A stretch of 64,000 nucleotides of DNA from CADEED01 sp043747835. Its GTDB lineage: Bacteria; Pseudomonadota; Gammaproteobacteria; Steroidobacterales; Steroidobacteraceae. The stretch spans positions 4,531-68,530 of the forward strand of contig JAYTOK010000113.1 in the NCBI GenBank assembly GCA_043747835.1, read 5' to 3'. Shown here in pieces: positions 20,001 to 27,795 of this stretch (within the stretch, counting starts at the first letter, position 1; every line of letters starts with the position of its first letter). Under the pieces are notes generated by a model that made no database searches, was not told where the DNA came from, and saw only the letters and a program-made list of their open reading frames with translations. A program made the translations under genes and the position numbers.

Positions 20001-21559
20001 CCGTCCGGCGCGAAGCCGCGCTCGCGCAATGTCACCGGCAAAGTCCGCGCGTCGTATTCGATGTCGGCGCGGTAGTTCTTGCCGGCCACCACCGACGGCC
20101 GTTGGATGCTCGACGGCGGCGCGGCGGGATCGTCGGCCGAAGCGTAGCCCCAGCGTTCGACGAGCTCACGTCTGCCTCCGACCTCGCGATAGCGCGCCGT
20201 CTGGCGGCCGAGTTCGTCCGTCTCGATGACGTCCGCCGATCTCGCGGCGAGCGGCCCGTTACCGAGCGCGTTCGCATGCGATACGGAGCTGACGGCCAGC
20301 ATCTCGACGCGCGACACGCCGCCGTTTTCGGCAAACGCGTAGCGGCGATTGGTCGGCGCGCAACTCGAGCATCCCGGACCCACGGCTTCGACGAGCTGCG
20401 ACTCGGTCGTGCCCGGCGTGAAACGCCACCGATACACGCTGACTTCGCCGCGACTGTTGCGCACCCACGTTTCGCCCAGCGCCTTGGCGTCGGCCGGCGA
20501 ACGATACTCGAGCGTCACCTCGTGCACGCCGCCCTCGGCGCTGCTCGAGATCGCACGCCCACCCTTGTCGTAACCATACGAGCCGACGACCTTGCCGTCG
20601 CGGCCGATGATCTTCGCGAGCCGCGGCGTGTCGGCGGAAACCACGTACTCGTAGCGCGTCATGGAGCCGTCGGGGTAGCGCACCTCGCTCAGCATCTGCT
20701 GCGCGTCGTAGCCGAACGAGATGAGAGCGCCGTCCGGCGTGCGCAGGTTCTTGAGGCGGCCGCGCGCGCCACCGCCGCGCGACTTCGCGCCGAATGCATC
20801 GAGGCGTTGGGCGGCGTCGTCCCAGTATTCGAATGCCAGCGCGCGACCGTGTGCATCGACCAGCCGCTGCACACGGGCTTGCGAATCGTAGGTTGCATCG
20901 AGCGTCGCGCCCGAGGGCGTCGCGACTCGTCGCGTGCGGCCGAGCCCATCGAACTCGAGGCGCCGGCCGCCTATCCACCGCCAGGTCCAGGGCCGCAGCG
21001 CGTTCGCGTCCTCGCTCACGACGCCGACGGAGTTGCGTTTGCCGGCGCGCAGACGCTCGATCTGCGCGACATTCTCTTCGATGACGCCGTAGCCGGCAGG
21101 CCGCGAGTTGTAACGCTGCACGCCGTTGCGGACTTCACCGAGCGGCTCGAAGCGGATGACGCGTCCGTCGCCCTGACGAATCTCGATCGATCGGGCCGTG
21201 CCATTCTGCGCGCGCGTCAGCTGCGTGTTGAAGCCGTGGGTCCAACCGCGACCGAACTCCGCGCTCGCGCCGCCGAGACTGTTGTAGTGCCGACGGAACT
21301 GGATCGCGAGCTCGCCCGGCCACGCGACGTCGGTCTCGACCTGGTACTTGTTGCCGTTGGTGACGTCGATCGGATTGCCGACGCCGGTCGCGCCGTTCGT
21401 TGCGCCCTGGCTCGCGGCGTCGCCGCCGCCGCAGGGACTGCCCGGAAGCGGACACATCTGGCCTTGCGCGAGGGTCGCGAGGCCCGACAGCAAGAACGCC
21501 AGCGTTGCGGTTCGTGCGCGGCGTTGCGTGATGCGGCGTCGCGTGATTATTAGCAGCAC
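17027..21559 (-). CDS. RHS-repeat protein with CdiA_C-type nuclease toxin (third in the operon)
   Basis: About 1510 aa. A GTG start at 21559 is chosen because GGGAGA sits 6 bp upstream and it lies 20 bp after the previous gene; the frame is open to 21622. A Sec signal peptide (TATLAFLLSGLATLAQGQ) is followed by a DUF6531-type segment (VGNPIDVTNGNKYQVETD), dozens of YDxxGR RHS/YD repeats, and the core end (YFDPETQRFVTPDPIGQTGG ... DPLG). The last ~280 residues are variable: two hydrophobic helices (IAIVAGIFAVWGVAQL, ADAVLGVVGYIFLGEA), then a C-terminal domain. That domain contains NNYPVIDRW, GTSIKSIDI and REIEIAIPNAPTAAQQ, as in restriction-endonuclease-like CdiA_C toxins that cleave tRNA. There is no PAAR domain. 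Confidence 0.88.
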   Translation of the reverse strand: MLLIITRRRITQRRARTATLAFLLSGLATLAQGQMCPLPGSPCGGGDAASQGATNGATGVGNPIDVTNGNKYQVETDVAWPGELAIQFRRHYNSLGGASAEFGRGWTHGFNTQLTRAQNGTARSIEIRQGDGRVIRFEPLGEVRNGVQRYNSRPAGYGVIEENVAQIERLRAGKRNSVGVVSEDANALRPWTWRWIGGRRLEFDGLGRTRRVATPSGATLDATYDSQARVQRLVDAHGRALAFEYWDDAAQRLDAFGAKSRGGGARGRLKNLRTPDGALISFGYDAQQMLSEVRYPDGSMTRYEYVVSADTPRLAKIIGRDGKVVGSYGYDKGGRAISSSAEGGVHEVTLEYRSPADAKALGETWVRNSRGEVSVYRWRFTPGTTESQLVEAVGPGCSSCAPTNRRYAFAENGGVSRVEMLAVSSVSHANALGNGPLAARSADVIETDELGRQTARYREVGGRRELVERWGYASADDPAAPPSSIQRPSVVAGKNYRADIEYDARTLPVTLRERGFAPDGTALSRVTTFKYSGGRVASIDGPLPGASDTTRLEYDARGLLSARESPGGLRESREYDALGRVTRIVPADGVPLSFGYDAQGRAVSLARAGQKQAIWYDSVGRLGGTQDGLGQRLTFSYDAAGALAAIVDTQGNRIELERDSEGEPRVARLLNPDRSIAVERAVALNSLLPASLGASASSDVAGALRLPATEPDVAATHALAPVLGLMYANREALHREVRDARGLVTIYDYDDFGRLVSVASPDSGVTKFGYDSADRIVRSVDATERTRDFSYDAADRVTRLVARDETIEIEYAANGRPRRIVHGAGEDRLAYDAAARLTAHERLIDGRSFEIRYRYDALGRLEQKTLPDGQKLRYQYNDPLHARPGLLSAIERAGWFGSTPIVQGLNDGMDRYTRNDFLLANGLPFERAMNQRGELTRLGTPGVALLAIERDEAGRIGKTQGAANRAFRYDAEGRVTGMADAFGGDSHAIGFAYDDAANPLRRVVQGRASQYEVDPASNRILAEVRIDGVRVEYAYDAAGRLTQRGEVRLEYDGMGRLARVADGDKALAEYRYNALGERIKKVTFGNRDITRYFLYEGGEIVAEATVGAADLRQYVWLDARPVALLDGDAVYALHTDWRGETVAVTDAQRAVVWRANEGAVTSAAIESGFDIPLRASNQYLDRETGLHYNLNRYFDPETQRFVTPDPIGQTGGLNLYAFAGGDAINFTDPLGTQQSLPPDTDVSNWSFNRRLQYLLEQAIPQVPGEIGNQLRAMIQPANIAIVAGIFAVWGVAQLTPAGWIADAVLGVVGYIFLGEAIVRLFGLTVDTYFRARDARCIRDLNVAANQFAQVMGEVAIELGGAGATKLARLMSKFFRQARRSGAWDLNPFQRGHAIEEALGHNTPTNNYPVIDRWNPATGVGTSIKSIDINTNGYQNLSRLRSELNSYVTAQRGFNGVNHGGLDTRGLVRTREIEIAIPNAPTAAQQAVFNQVIQAAANGTPPITIRVIIFP

Positions 21560-21579
21560 GTTCGTCTCCCTTTTCCCTC

Positions 21580-22302
21580 TCACCAGGTCGCGCAGACCTC
21601 CGAGTCCGATGCTTTCCCGCACAGCGCGAGCGCCTTCGCCGCGACGTCGACGCTCACCCGTGGCTGCATCGAGCGCGACTTCGTGTCGTACTCGAGCACG
21701 CGCAAGTCCGTCGCCGTGACCGATTGCTGCGGCGGACGAACTACCAGCGCGACACGGCCGCCGTCCCGCGTCGGCGCGTAACCGTCGGCGCCGAACACGG
21801 CCATCTCCGCGGCGCCCGCCGGTTCGAACAACTCGAGTCCGACCGCGTTGATGCCTTTCGCGCCCGGGCCGGGAGCCGGTCCTTGCCGGCGCCAGCCTTT
21901 CGGATCCGCGAACCAGAAAATCAGATGCGAGCGTCCGCTACCCGCGGCGCCCGTGCCGGAAGTCACCGTGCCCACGAGATCGCAATCACCGTCGGCGTCG
22001 AGATCGATTTCGCGCAGCACGAGATATTGGGAGGCCGCGGCATTCGGATCGTCGAAGGCGGCACCTTCCGGCGACGCGCCACTCACGTTGCCGGAGTAGA
22101 TGTGTTCGTTGCGCGGCGCCTGTTTCACCCAGTCGAACTGCGCGAACAACGCGGGCACCCGCGGCGCTGCCAACTTGCAGGCTTTTTCGACTGGCGATCG
22201 TTCGTTCAGTGCTTCGGCCGCAGCCGGCGCTGGCTGCGCGGCAGCACACGCCGCCACGCTGAGCAGACCGGACAAACAGATACCGAGACGCGCGACTCTC
22301 AT
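21580..22302 (-). CDS. Lipoprotein coupled to the second RHS gene (immunity candidate)
   Basis: A 240-aa protein of no family I can name. Residues 1-19 are a lipoprotein signal (LGICLSGLLSVAAC), so it would be anchored in a membrane facing the periplasm. An EIDLDADGDCDLVGTVTSG segment near residue 98 resembles a calcium-binding FG-GAP/EF-hand-like loop, and the fold looks beta-rich. Its ATG overlaps the stop of the preceding RHS gene (ATGA at 22299-22302). That position and the periplasmic address suggest immunity to the RHS C-terminal domain. The frame is open far upstream, but that part is antisense shadow of the RHS gene. Confidence 0.7.
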   Translation of the reverse strand: MRVARLGICLSGLLSVAACAAAQPAPAAAEALNERSPVEKACKLAAPRVPALFAQFDWVKQAPRNEHIYSGNVSGASPEGAAFDDPNAAASQYLVLREIDLDADGDCDLVGTVTSGTGAAGSGRSHLIFWFADPKGWRRQGPAPGPGAKGINAVGLELFEPAGAAEMAVFGADGYAPTRDGGRVALVVRPPQQSVTATDLRVLEYDTKSRSMQPRVSVDVAAKALALCGKASDSEVCATW

Positions 22303-25300
22303 CGCAACACCAACAAGGCGACTTCGACGCCGAGCACGCCGACGCCGTTCGTCGATGTGACACCCGTCGCCGGGCGAACGACATTGTCCACGCGCGTGCC
22401 GAAGTCCTCGACGCAGCGCATCGCGCTCACATACCCCTCGTTGCGGTATCCGGTGCTGCCGATGAAGCGCTTCACGTAGTTGGCAAAGTCGTTCGTGGTC
22501 AGTTGCGTGAGCGTGCGTCGCCAGTTGCCGCCGTTGTGCGCACGCGCCACGCGCGCGGCATTCTCTTCTTCGGTCGCATTGGGGTAGGCGCCGATCGCCG
22601 CGGTGAGATTGGCCAGCATCAATGCCTCCGACATCACGGTGAAGCGGTCGTAGTTCGTGAAGATTCCGTGCAGAGCGGTTTGCAGCGCAGCGTTCGAATA
22701 GATCGCCTGCGTCACGATCCCCGCGCGCGCGTCGTTGGTGAGATTGAGGCCGTTCGAATTGCGGATCGGTACGGTGCGCATGCGCACCATGTCTTCGTAC
22801 TCCTGTTCGCCGAGACCGGTGTTCGTCGTGAACGTCGTGCGCGCCGCGGCGCTCAGCGCATCCCACGTGCCGGCCGCTTCTAGATAGTTCTCGTAGTCGG
22901 CCTCCGTCAACGGCGTGTTCGCCGTGAGCCAGGCCTGCTGTTGCGCGGGCGTCATCGCCTGCCACGCCGTCGCGTTCGTGCCCGCCGCGGTCACCGCGGT
23001 GACGCCATCGAAATGCGTGCCCGCGTTGTTGCCGCGTGTCTGCGCTGCCTGCAGATCCGCCAGCGTGACGTTGCCGAGCCCGAGGAATGTCCGGTCCGTC
23101 GCGCTGAACGAGTTCCAGTTGTTGATGAGCTCGCCGACCAGTGTCGCCAGCGTGAACTGTGAGCGCCCGTACGACGGCACGTAGAACGTGCCGGTGGCGG
23201 GCGGCGTGTTGCGTGCGAGGCAGCGCACGGCCGTGCAGTAGTACTTGATGCCTGGGCAGCCGTTGGCGCATTGATTGCCCATGCGTCCGGTCTCGTTGAT
23301 CTCGGCCGCGGCTTCGTAGCGGCGGATGCGGCGCTGCTCCAGTCCTGCCGCTGTCGCCGCTGTCGAACCCGCGCCGCAGGCGAGCAATCGCTGCGGACGT
23401 GCGGCAGCGTCGGCGGTGGCGGGCGTGATCGACGTCTCCTCGGTTGCGAACGGGATCGGCGGCATCCATGGCGCGGGATCGTCGGTGCAGGCCACGCGCT
23501 GCACGGCGGTCTGCGTCAGGAACTGCAGCAGTCGCGTCGCATTGTCGTCGTCGACGTTGTCGATGGTGAACTGCGGGACGCTGACGAGCTGGTTCGTCGT
23601 GTCGTAGTGGTTCAGGAAATCCGTGACGAGGGTCGAGGCGCCGTTCCACGACAAAGAACGTCCGTCGGCGCTCAGCGTGCCGCCGCGCGTGCCATTGATG
23701 AAATTTCCGCCCCGCTCGAACAGCAGTTGCGTGCCGTTGGCCGCGTACTGATTGCGAAGCTGGCCCAGCACGCTCGCGTCACCGCCAGCCTGGATGTCCT
23801 CGATCACGAACGCCCAGCGCGCGGTGTTGAAGCCGCGGTTGTTCACCGTGAGCCGCGCGTTGGCACCGGTGCCGGTGCGATCGAGCACGGCGTAGTACGT
23901 GATGCGCGCCGCGCCATCCGGATCGACGTACACGTCGGGACGCGCACCGGCGAAGATCGTCGTGTCGAGCAGCAGCGAGGCGTCGAAGCCGAAGCTGTCG
24001 GAGACACCGGCAGGGTCGGGGCTGATGAAGCGGCGCGACGCCGGATCGTAAAAACGCGCGACCTGGTAGTAGAGACCCGTCTCGTCGTCCGCGTACTGTC
24101 CGATCATGCGCAGCCGCGGATCGAACTCGCCGGCGACGTACCCGCGCGTCTCCTCGCCGAACACGTCGAGCCGCAGCGAGTGCACCACGGGATCGGCAGC
24201 GGACGCCTTCCCCGCGGCAACGACGCGCAGCAGCGCGCCGCGTTCGTCCGTCTCGAGGGCGAATAGTTCGGAGTGGCGCGAGCGGGACGAAACCAGCGCC
24301 GCGAAGCGATTCGCGGGCGCACGCTCGAAACGGCGCCATGCGATGGGCGTGAGTCCGTTGTGCACGAACTCGTCGGTGACGCGGCCCTCTTCGTCGGTCA
24401 CGGCAACGAGCCGTGTGCCGTCGTAGAAGAAGAATTGCGTGCTCTCGCCGCCCTGCGCGTCGAAGGTCCGCTTTTGAACGCGGCGGCCGCGCGCGTCGTA
24501 GCCGTAGCGCGCGACGAGGCGTTTCGTCGCGGCATCGCGCACCTCGCGCAACCGCGCCGCGACATCCCACGCGAGCGAGAAATGGCCACGGTGCGTTCGC
24601 ATTTCGCGCGGCAGGCCCGCCGCGTCCAGCGTGGCGATATCGACTCTGGCGGCCCCCGCCGCGAATCGGCGCGCGAGTACGTCGTCGAGTTCCGCTGCCG
24701 CCGCCGCGCCGGCTTCGTCGGCTTCGTCGGCGCCAACGGGTGTCGCACCCAGCGCCGCGTCCGTGACATACGACGCACGTTGCACGGGCACGGCGAGCTC
24801 GAGGCTCGCGTCGTCCTCCGTCGACAATCCGCCTGACAGGGAGGCGGTCACGACGCGCAATTCTTCCGGTGAAGACGGCAGCTGGTATTCGGCGCGTTCG
24901 CCCGAGGGCATCCGAATGGCGCGCAGCTCGCCGGCGGCACTCCACTCGAATTCCTGCGCAAGCGTCACTTCGTGCGACTTTCGCGCGATGCGCAGCTCGT
25001 GCCGCTCGAGCGCGCCGGTCGCGGCATAGTTGTAACGATCGACGCGTTCGCCATCCGCGTCCACCACTCGCGTGCGCGCGAGGCGCGATCCGGACCACTC
25101 GAAGTGCACGACCTCGTCGTACGCCCGCGAGAGACCCGAGCGGCTCAACCGCTCCAGGCGCCCCGCGGCGTCGTAGCGCAGCGAGGTCGCGGCGCCACGC
25201 GCGTCCACCACGCGCACCAGCCGATCCGCCTCATCATGCGTGGCGATTTGCCAGCCCTGGTCCGGATTGCGGATGGCGACGACGCGGCCGAAGTCGTCGA

Positions 25301-27215
25301 TCAACCGCGCCACGGCGCGAGTCTGCGTGGCGGCGGCGAGAACCTCGTTCTGCGCCACGCTGCCCGCGTTGCCAAAGCCAAGCGCTAGCCCACGGTAGTG
25401 AGTCGGCCGCGACCACGTGTCGACCGCCGCGCGTACGACGCCGACCGGAGCCGTCTGGAATGTCGCGTTGGCAACGGCGGGAACCGCCGCGGCCTCCGGC
25501 GCCGACACACGCTCGCCACCGGGCGAGACGCGCGCCGTGAGCGAGCCGTTCGCGGCGTACTCGAACTCGATGATGTCGCTGTCCGACGGCGTCGCGGTGC
25601 GTCCGTTCGGCAGCGGTCCGTCGATGCGCTGCAGACGCGAGCGGCCGTCGTGCGTCTCGTATTCATACGTCGTCCGCCGCGCGACGAATCGCAGCGGACG
25701 ATCCGGCTGCGGCACGTAGCCGGATTCCGTGATGCCGACGAGCTGGTATCCGCCACTGGCGTCGTGCGCGTACGCCATCGAAAGCATCGACTGCAGTCCA
25801 CGCGCGACGCTCGGACGACGCACGCGCACGGGGAAGTCGTGACCGGCCGCGTCGTCGTATTCGAACTTGCGCAGCAACAGTCGTTCGCCATTGACGGCGC
25901 GCGCATGAACCATCCACAGGCGGCCGCGCGCGTCATAGCGGAATTCTTCGGCGACGCCGGGCTTGCCCGTCGCATCGAGCGGGAGGCGCGCGATCACGCG
26001 GCCGTCGGCGCCGTATTCGTAGCGCGTATTCGTCGCGGCGCAGTCGCGGCAACCGGCGCCCGTGGACTCGACGATGCGCGAATCGGCGGTGCCGATCGCG
26101 GGCATCCAGCGGTAGTGAGTCACTTTGCCGTCGGCGTGGTGCAGCCGCGTCTCGCTCAGCCTTCCCACGCTCGCCAGGTATTCGAACCGCAACGGCGCGC
26201 CGTTCTCGTCGCGCGTCCGAACTGCGCGGCCCGCGATGTCGTAACCGTATTCGCCCAGGATTTTTTTATCGGGACCGACGATGCGCGTGAGGCGCGTGCC
26301 GCCCGATTCGTATTCGTACTTCGTGGCGCTGCCATCGGGCAGGCGGACTTCGTCGAGCCGGCCCGAGTCGTCATAGCCGTAACGGATCTCGGGACCCGCG
26401 GACATCACGACCGAGCGCAGGCTGCCCGCAGGGCCCGTGAGCTGCGTCGCGCGATCGGTACCGAAGACCTGCAGCCGCTCCGCGCCATCATCCCAATACG
26501 TGAAGCGCAGCAACTTGCCCGCGGACCCGCGCAACTGCGAGAGACGTCCGGCGCGATCGAACTCCACCTCGAGGCGCGCACCGCCCGCATCGCGCACGAT
26601 GCGAGGCCGGCCCAGGCCATCGAACGAAACGCGCCGTCCGTCCAGCCAGCGCCAGGTCCATGGGCTCAACGAGCCCGGATCCGAGCGCGGCCCCGGAGTT
26701 CCGGCGAGTTGTTTGCGCAGGCTCGCGATATCGGCAACGCTCTCTTCGATGACCCCGTAGCCCGCCGGCCGCGAGAGGTAGCGTCGCGCGCCATCGTGCG
26801 ACGCGACGTCGGGCACGAAGTGGAGGATCCGTCCATCGGCCTGCGTGATCTGGATGGTGGTGCTCGTGGCATCGCCGCGCTTTTCGGCGCGCTGCAATCG
26901 CGTGTCGAAACTGTGGGTCCAGCCGGGACCGAGGGAATGTTTCGCGTTGTTGGCGCTGTTGTAGTGGCGACGGAACGACAGCGAAAGATCGCCTTCGCCC
27001 GGCACGTCGACAGCCACCTGGTATTTGTTGCCGCTGGTGACGTCGATGGGATTGCCCGCGCCGGTGTTGCCGTTGACGCCGCCCTGACTCACCGTATCGC
27101 CGATGCCGCAGGGATCGCCAGCCGTACATTGCTGCGCATGGGCCGGGTGCGGCAGGCACGCGAGCGTGCCAGACAGCGCCAGCGCGGCCACGCGCACCAT
27201 CGTCAGTTTCTTCAT
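22299..27215 (-). CDS. RHS-repeat protein with unknown 540-aa C-terminal toxin (second in the operon)
   Basis: About 1638 aa, starting at ATG 27215 after a GGAGA site. It has a Sec signal peptide (VRVAALALSGTLACLPHPAHA), then the DUF6531-like NPIDVTSGNKYQVAVD and a long YD-repeat shell with one GCRDCAATN (C-x2-C) loop. The core end is YYQVARFYDPASRRFISPDPAG, then VDPDGAAR. The last ~540 residues are unlike the other two RHS proteins. They contain a Cys cluster (CANGCPGIKYYCTAVRC), which would suit an exported disulfide-bonded domain. Near residue 1560 ARAHNGGNWRRTL ... YVKRF looks like the YNGG...YV signature of lysozyme-like enzymes. I infer, weakly, a cell-wall-targeting toxin. Confidence 0.85.
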   Translation of the reverse strand: MKKLTMVRVAALALSGTLACLPHPAHAQQCTAGDPCGIGDTVSQGGVNGNTGAGNPIDVTSGNKYQVAVDVPGEGDLSLSFRRHYNSANNAKHSLGPGWTHSFDTRLQRAEKRGDATSTTIQITQADGRILHFVPDVASHDGARRYLSRPAGYGVIEESVADIASLRKQLAGTPGPRSDPGSLSPWTWRWLDGRRVSFDGLGRPRIVRDAGGARLEVEFDRAGRLSQLRGSAGKLLRFTYWDDGAERLQVFGTDRATQLTGPAGSLRSVVMSAGPEIRYGYDDSGRLDEVRLPDGSATKYEYESGGTRLTRIVGPDKKILGEYGYDIAGRAVRTRDENGAPLRFEYLASVGRLSETRLHHADGKVTHYRWMPAIGTADSRIVESTGAGCRDCAATNTRYEYGADGRVIARLPLDATGKPGVAEEFRYDARGRLWMVHARAVNGERLLLRKFEYDDAAGHDFPVRVRRPSVARGLQSMLSMAYAHDASGGYQLVGITESGYVPQPDRPLRFVARRTTYEYETHDGRSRLQRIDGPLPNGRTATPSDSDIIEFEYAANGSLTARVSPGGERVSAPEAAAVPAVANATFQTAPVGVVRAAVDTWSRPTHYRGLALGFGNAGSVAQNEVLAAATQTRAVARLIDDFGRVVAIRNPDQGWQIATHDEADRLVRVVDARGAATSLRYDAAGRLERLSRSGLSRAYDEVVHFEWSGSRLARTRVVDADGERVDRYNYAATGALERHELRIARKSHEVTLAQEFEWSAAGELRAIRMPSGERAEYQLPSSPEELRVVTASLSGGLSTEDDASLELAVPVQRASYVTDAALGATPVGADEADEAGAAAAAELDDVLARRFAAGAARVDIATLDAAGLPREMRTHRGHFSLAWDVAARLREVRDAATKRLVARYGYDARGRRVQKRTFDAQGGESTQFFFYDGTRLVAVTDEEGRVTDEFVHNGLTPIAWRRFERAPANRFAALVSSRSRHSELFALETDERGALLRVVAAGKASAADPVVHSLRLDVFGEETRGYVAGEFDPRLRMIGQYADDETGLYYQVARFYDPASRRFISPDPAGVSDSFGFDASLLLDTTIFAGARPDVYVDPDGAARITYYAVLDRTGTGANARLTVNNRGFNTARWAFVIEDIQAGGDASVLGQLRNQYAANGTQLLFERGGNFINGTRGGTLSADGRSLSWNGASTLVTDFLNHYDTTNQLVSVPQFTIDNVDDDNATRLLQFLTQTAVQRVACTDDPAPWMPPIPFATEETSITPATADAAARPQRLLACGAGSTAATAAGLEQRRIRRYEAAAEINETGRMGNQCANGCPGIKYYCTAVRCLARNTPPATGTFYVPSYGRSQFTLATLVGELINNWNSFSATDRTFLGLGNVTLADLQAAQTRGNNAGTHFDGVTAVTAAGTNATAWQAMTPAQQQAWLTANTPLTEADYENYLEAAGTWDALSAAARTTFTTNTGLGEQEYEDMVRMRTVPIRNSNGLNLTNDARAGIVTQAIYSNAALQTALHGIFTNYDRFTVMSEALMLANLTAAIGAYPNATEEENAARVARAHNGGNWRRTLTQLTTNDFANYVKRFIGSTGYRNEGYVSAMRCVEDFGTRVDNVVRPATGVTSTNGVGVLGVEVALLVLR

Positions 27216-27267
27216 CAGCCGTTTCTCCGGAAGACCGGCGACCGTGGCGGCGCGCCTGGCCACCGAA

Positions 27268-27795
27268 CTACCAATCGCCGCCACGACGCAGCTCCTTGGA
27301 ACCCACCGTATCCTCGCGCCGCCACTCCACCAACCGCCAACGCAGCGTCGCCGGTTCGATGCCGCCGGCCACGCCGATGTGCAGGTGATAGTTCTTGCCG
27401 CTGCGGATCATCTGACGGACGTCAGCCGGGATCTCCTTCGTCAGATCGAAGTAGTAAGGACCGACCTGATCTCCCTTCTGCATCTCCTGACCGGGCTTCG
27501 GTGGCAGACGCCAGGTCACGGCAATGCGATCCGGCATGCGATGCCCGCTATCGGGCAGATTGGTGACGCCGCCGAAACTCCATCCTTCGGCACCCACTGG
27601 CAGCGCGATGAGAAAGGACGCAACGAAAAGTGTCGTGCTCGTCTTCGCGCCATCATTGGCCGCGAACATGCGTGCGTCTTCGATTTCATGATCGGAGCTG
27701 CGATTCCAGACTGCGTACGTCACGAAATCCCCGCCGTGCGAGCATGCGCTCTGCAGGAACCCCGCGCAGACGGCGAGCACGCTCTTGCGAATCAT
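27268..27795 (-). CDS. DUF2931 lipoprotein coupled to the first RHS gene (immunity candidate)
   Basis: A 175-aa protein matching DUF2931: VTYAVWNRSSDHEIEDARMF, GPYYFDLTKEIPADVR and SGKNYHLHIGVAGG are family-like segments. Residues 1-18 (SVLAVCAGFLQSAC) form a lipoprotein-like signal, giving a periplasm-facing protein. The ATG overlaps the stop of the DUF2235 RHS gene in ATGA. DUF2931 proteins are often found beside lipase-type effectors, so inhibition of the DUF2235 domain in the periplasm is a reasonable inference. The next RHS gene starts 52 bp downstream. The longer frame to 27861 lies inside the RHS gene and is rejected. Confidence 0.75.
   Translation of the reverse strand: MIRKSVLAVCAGFLQSACSHGGDFVTYAVWNRSSDHEIEDARMFAANDGAKTSTTLFVASFLIALPVGAEGWSFGGVTNLPDSGHRMPDRIAVTWRLPPKPGQEMQKGDQVGPYYFDLTKEIPADVRQMIRSGKNYHLHIGVAGGIEPATLRWRLVEWRREDTVGSKELRRGGDW

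Noticed and set aside
18400..21000. Many near-repeats containing GCGTCGTA in the RHS genes, like a CRISPR array
   Set aside because: They are codons for the YD repeats of RHS proteins, at irregular spacing and in frame; there are no constant repeats with unique spacers.
18530..21553. 1007-codon open frame antisense to the third RHS gene
   Set aside because: It is a GC-rich antisense shadow: the RHS gene has clear domain structure, while this frame is low-complexity Arg/Ala and lacks any start signal or family. Similar shadows at 25398-27566, 30966-32735 and 11602-13173 are rejected for the same reason.
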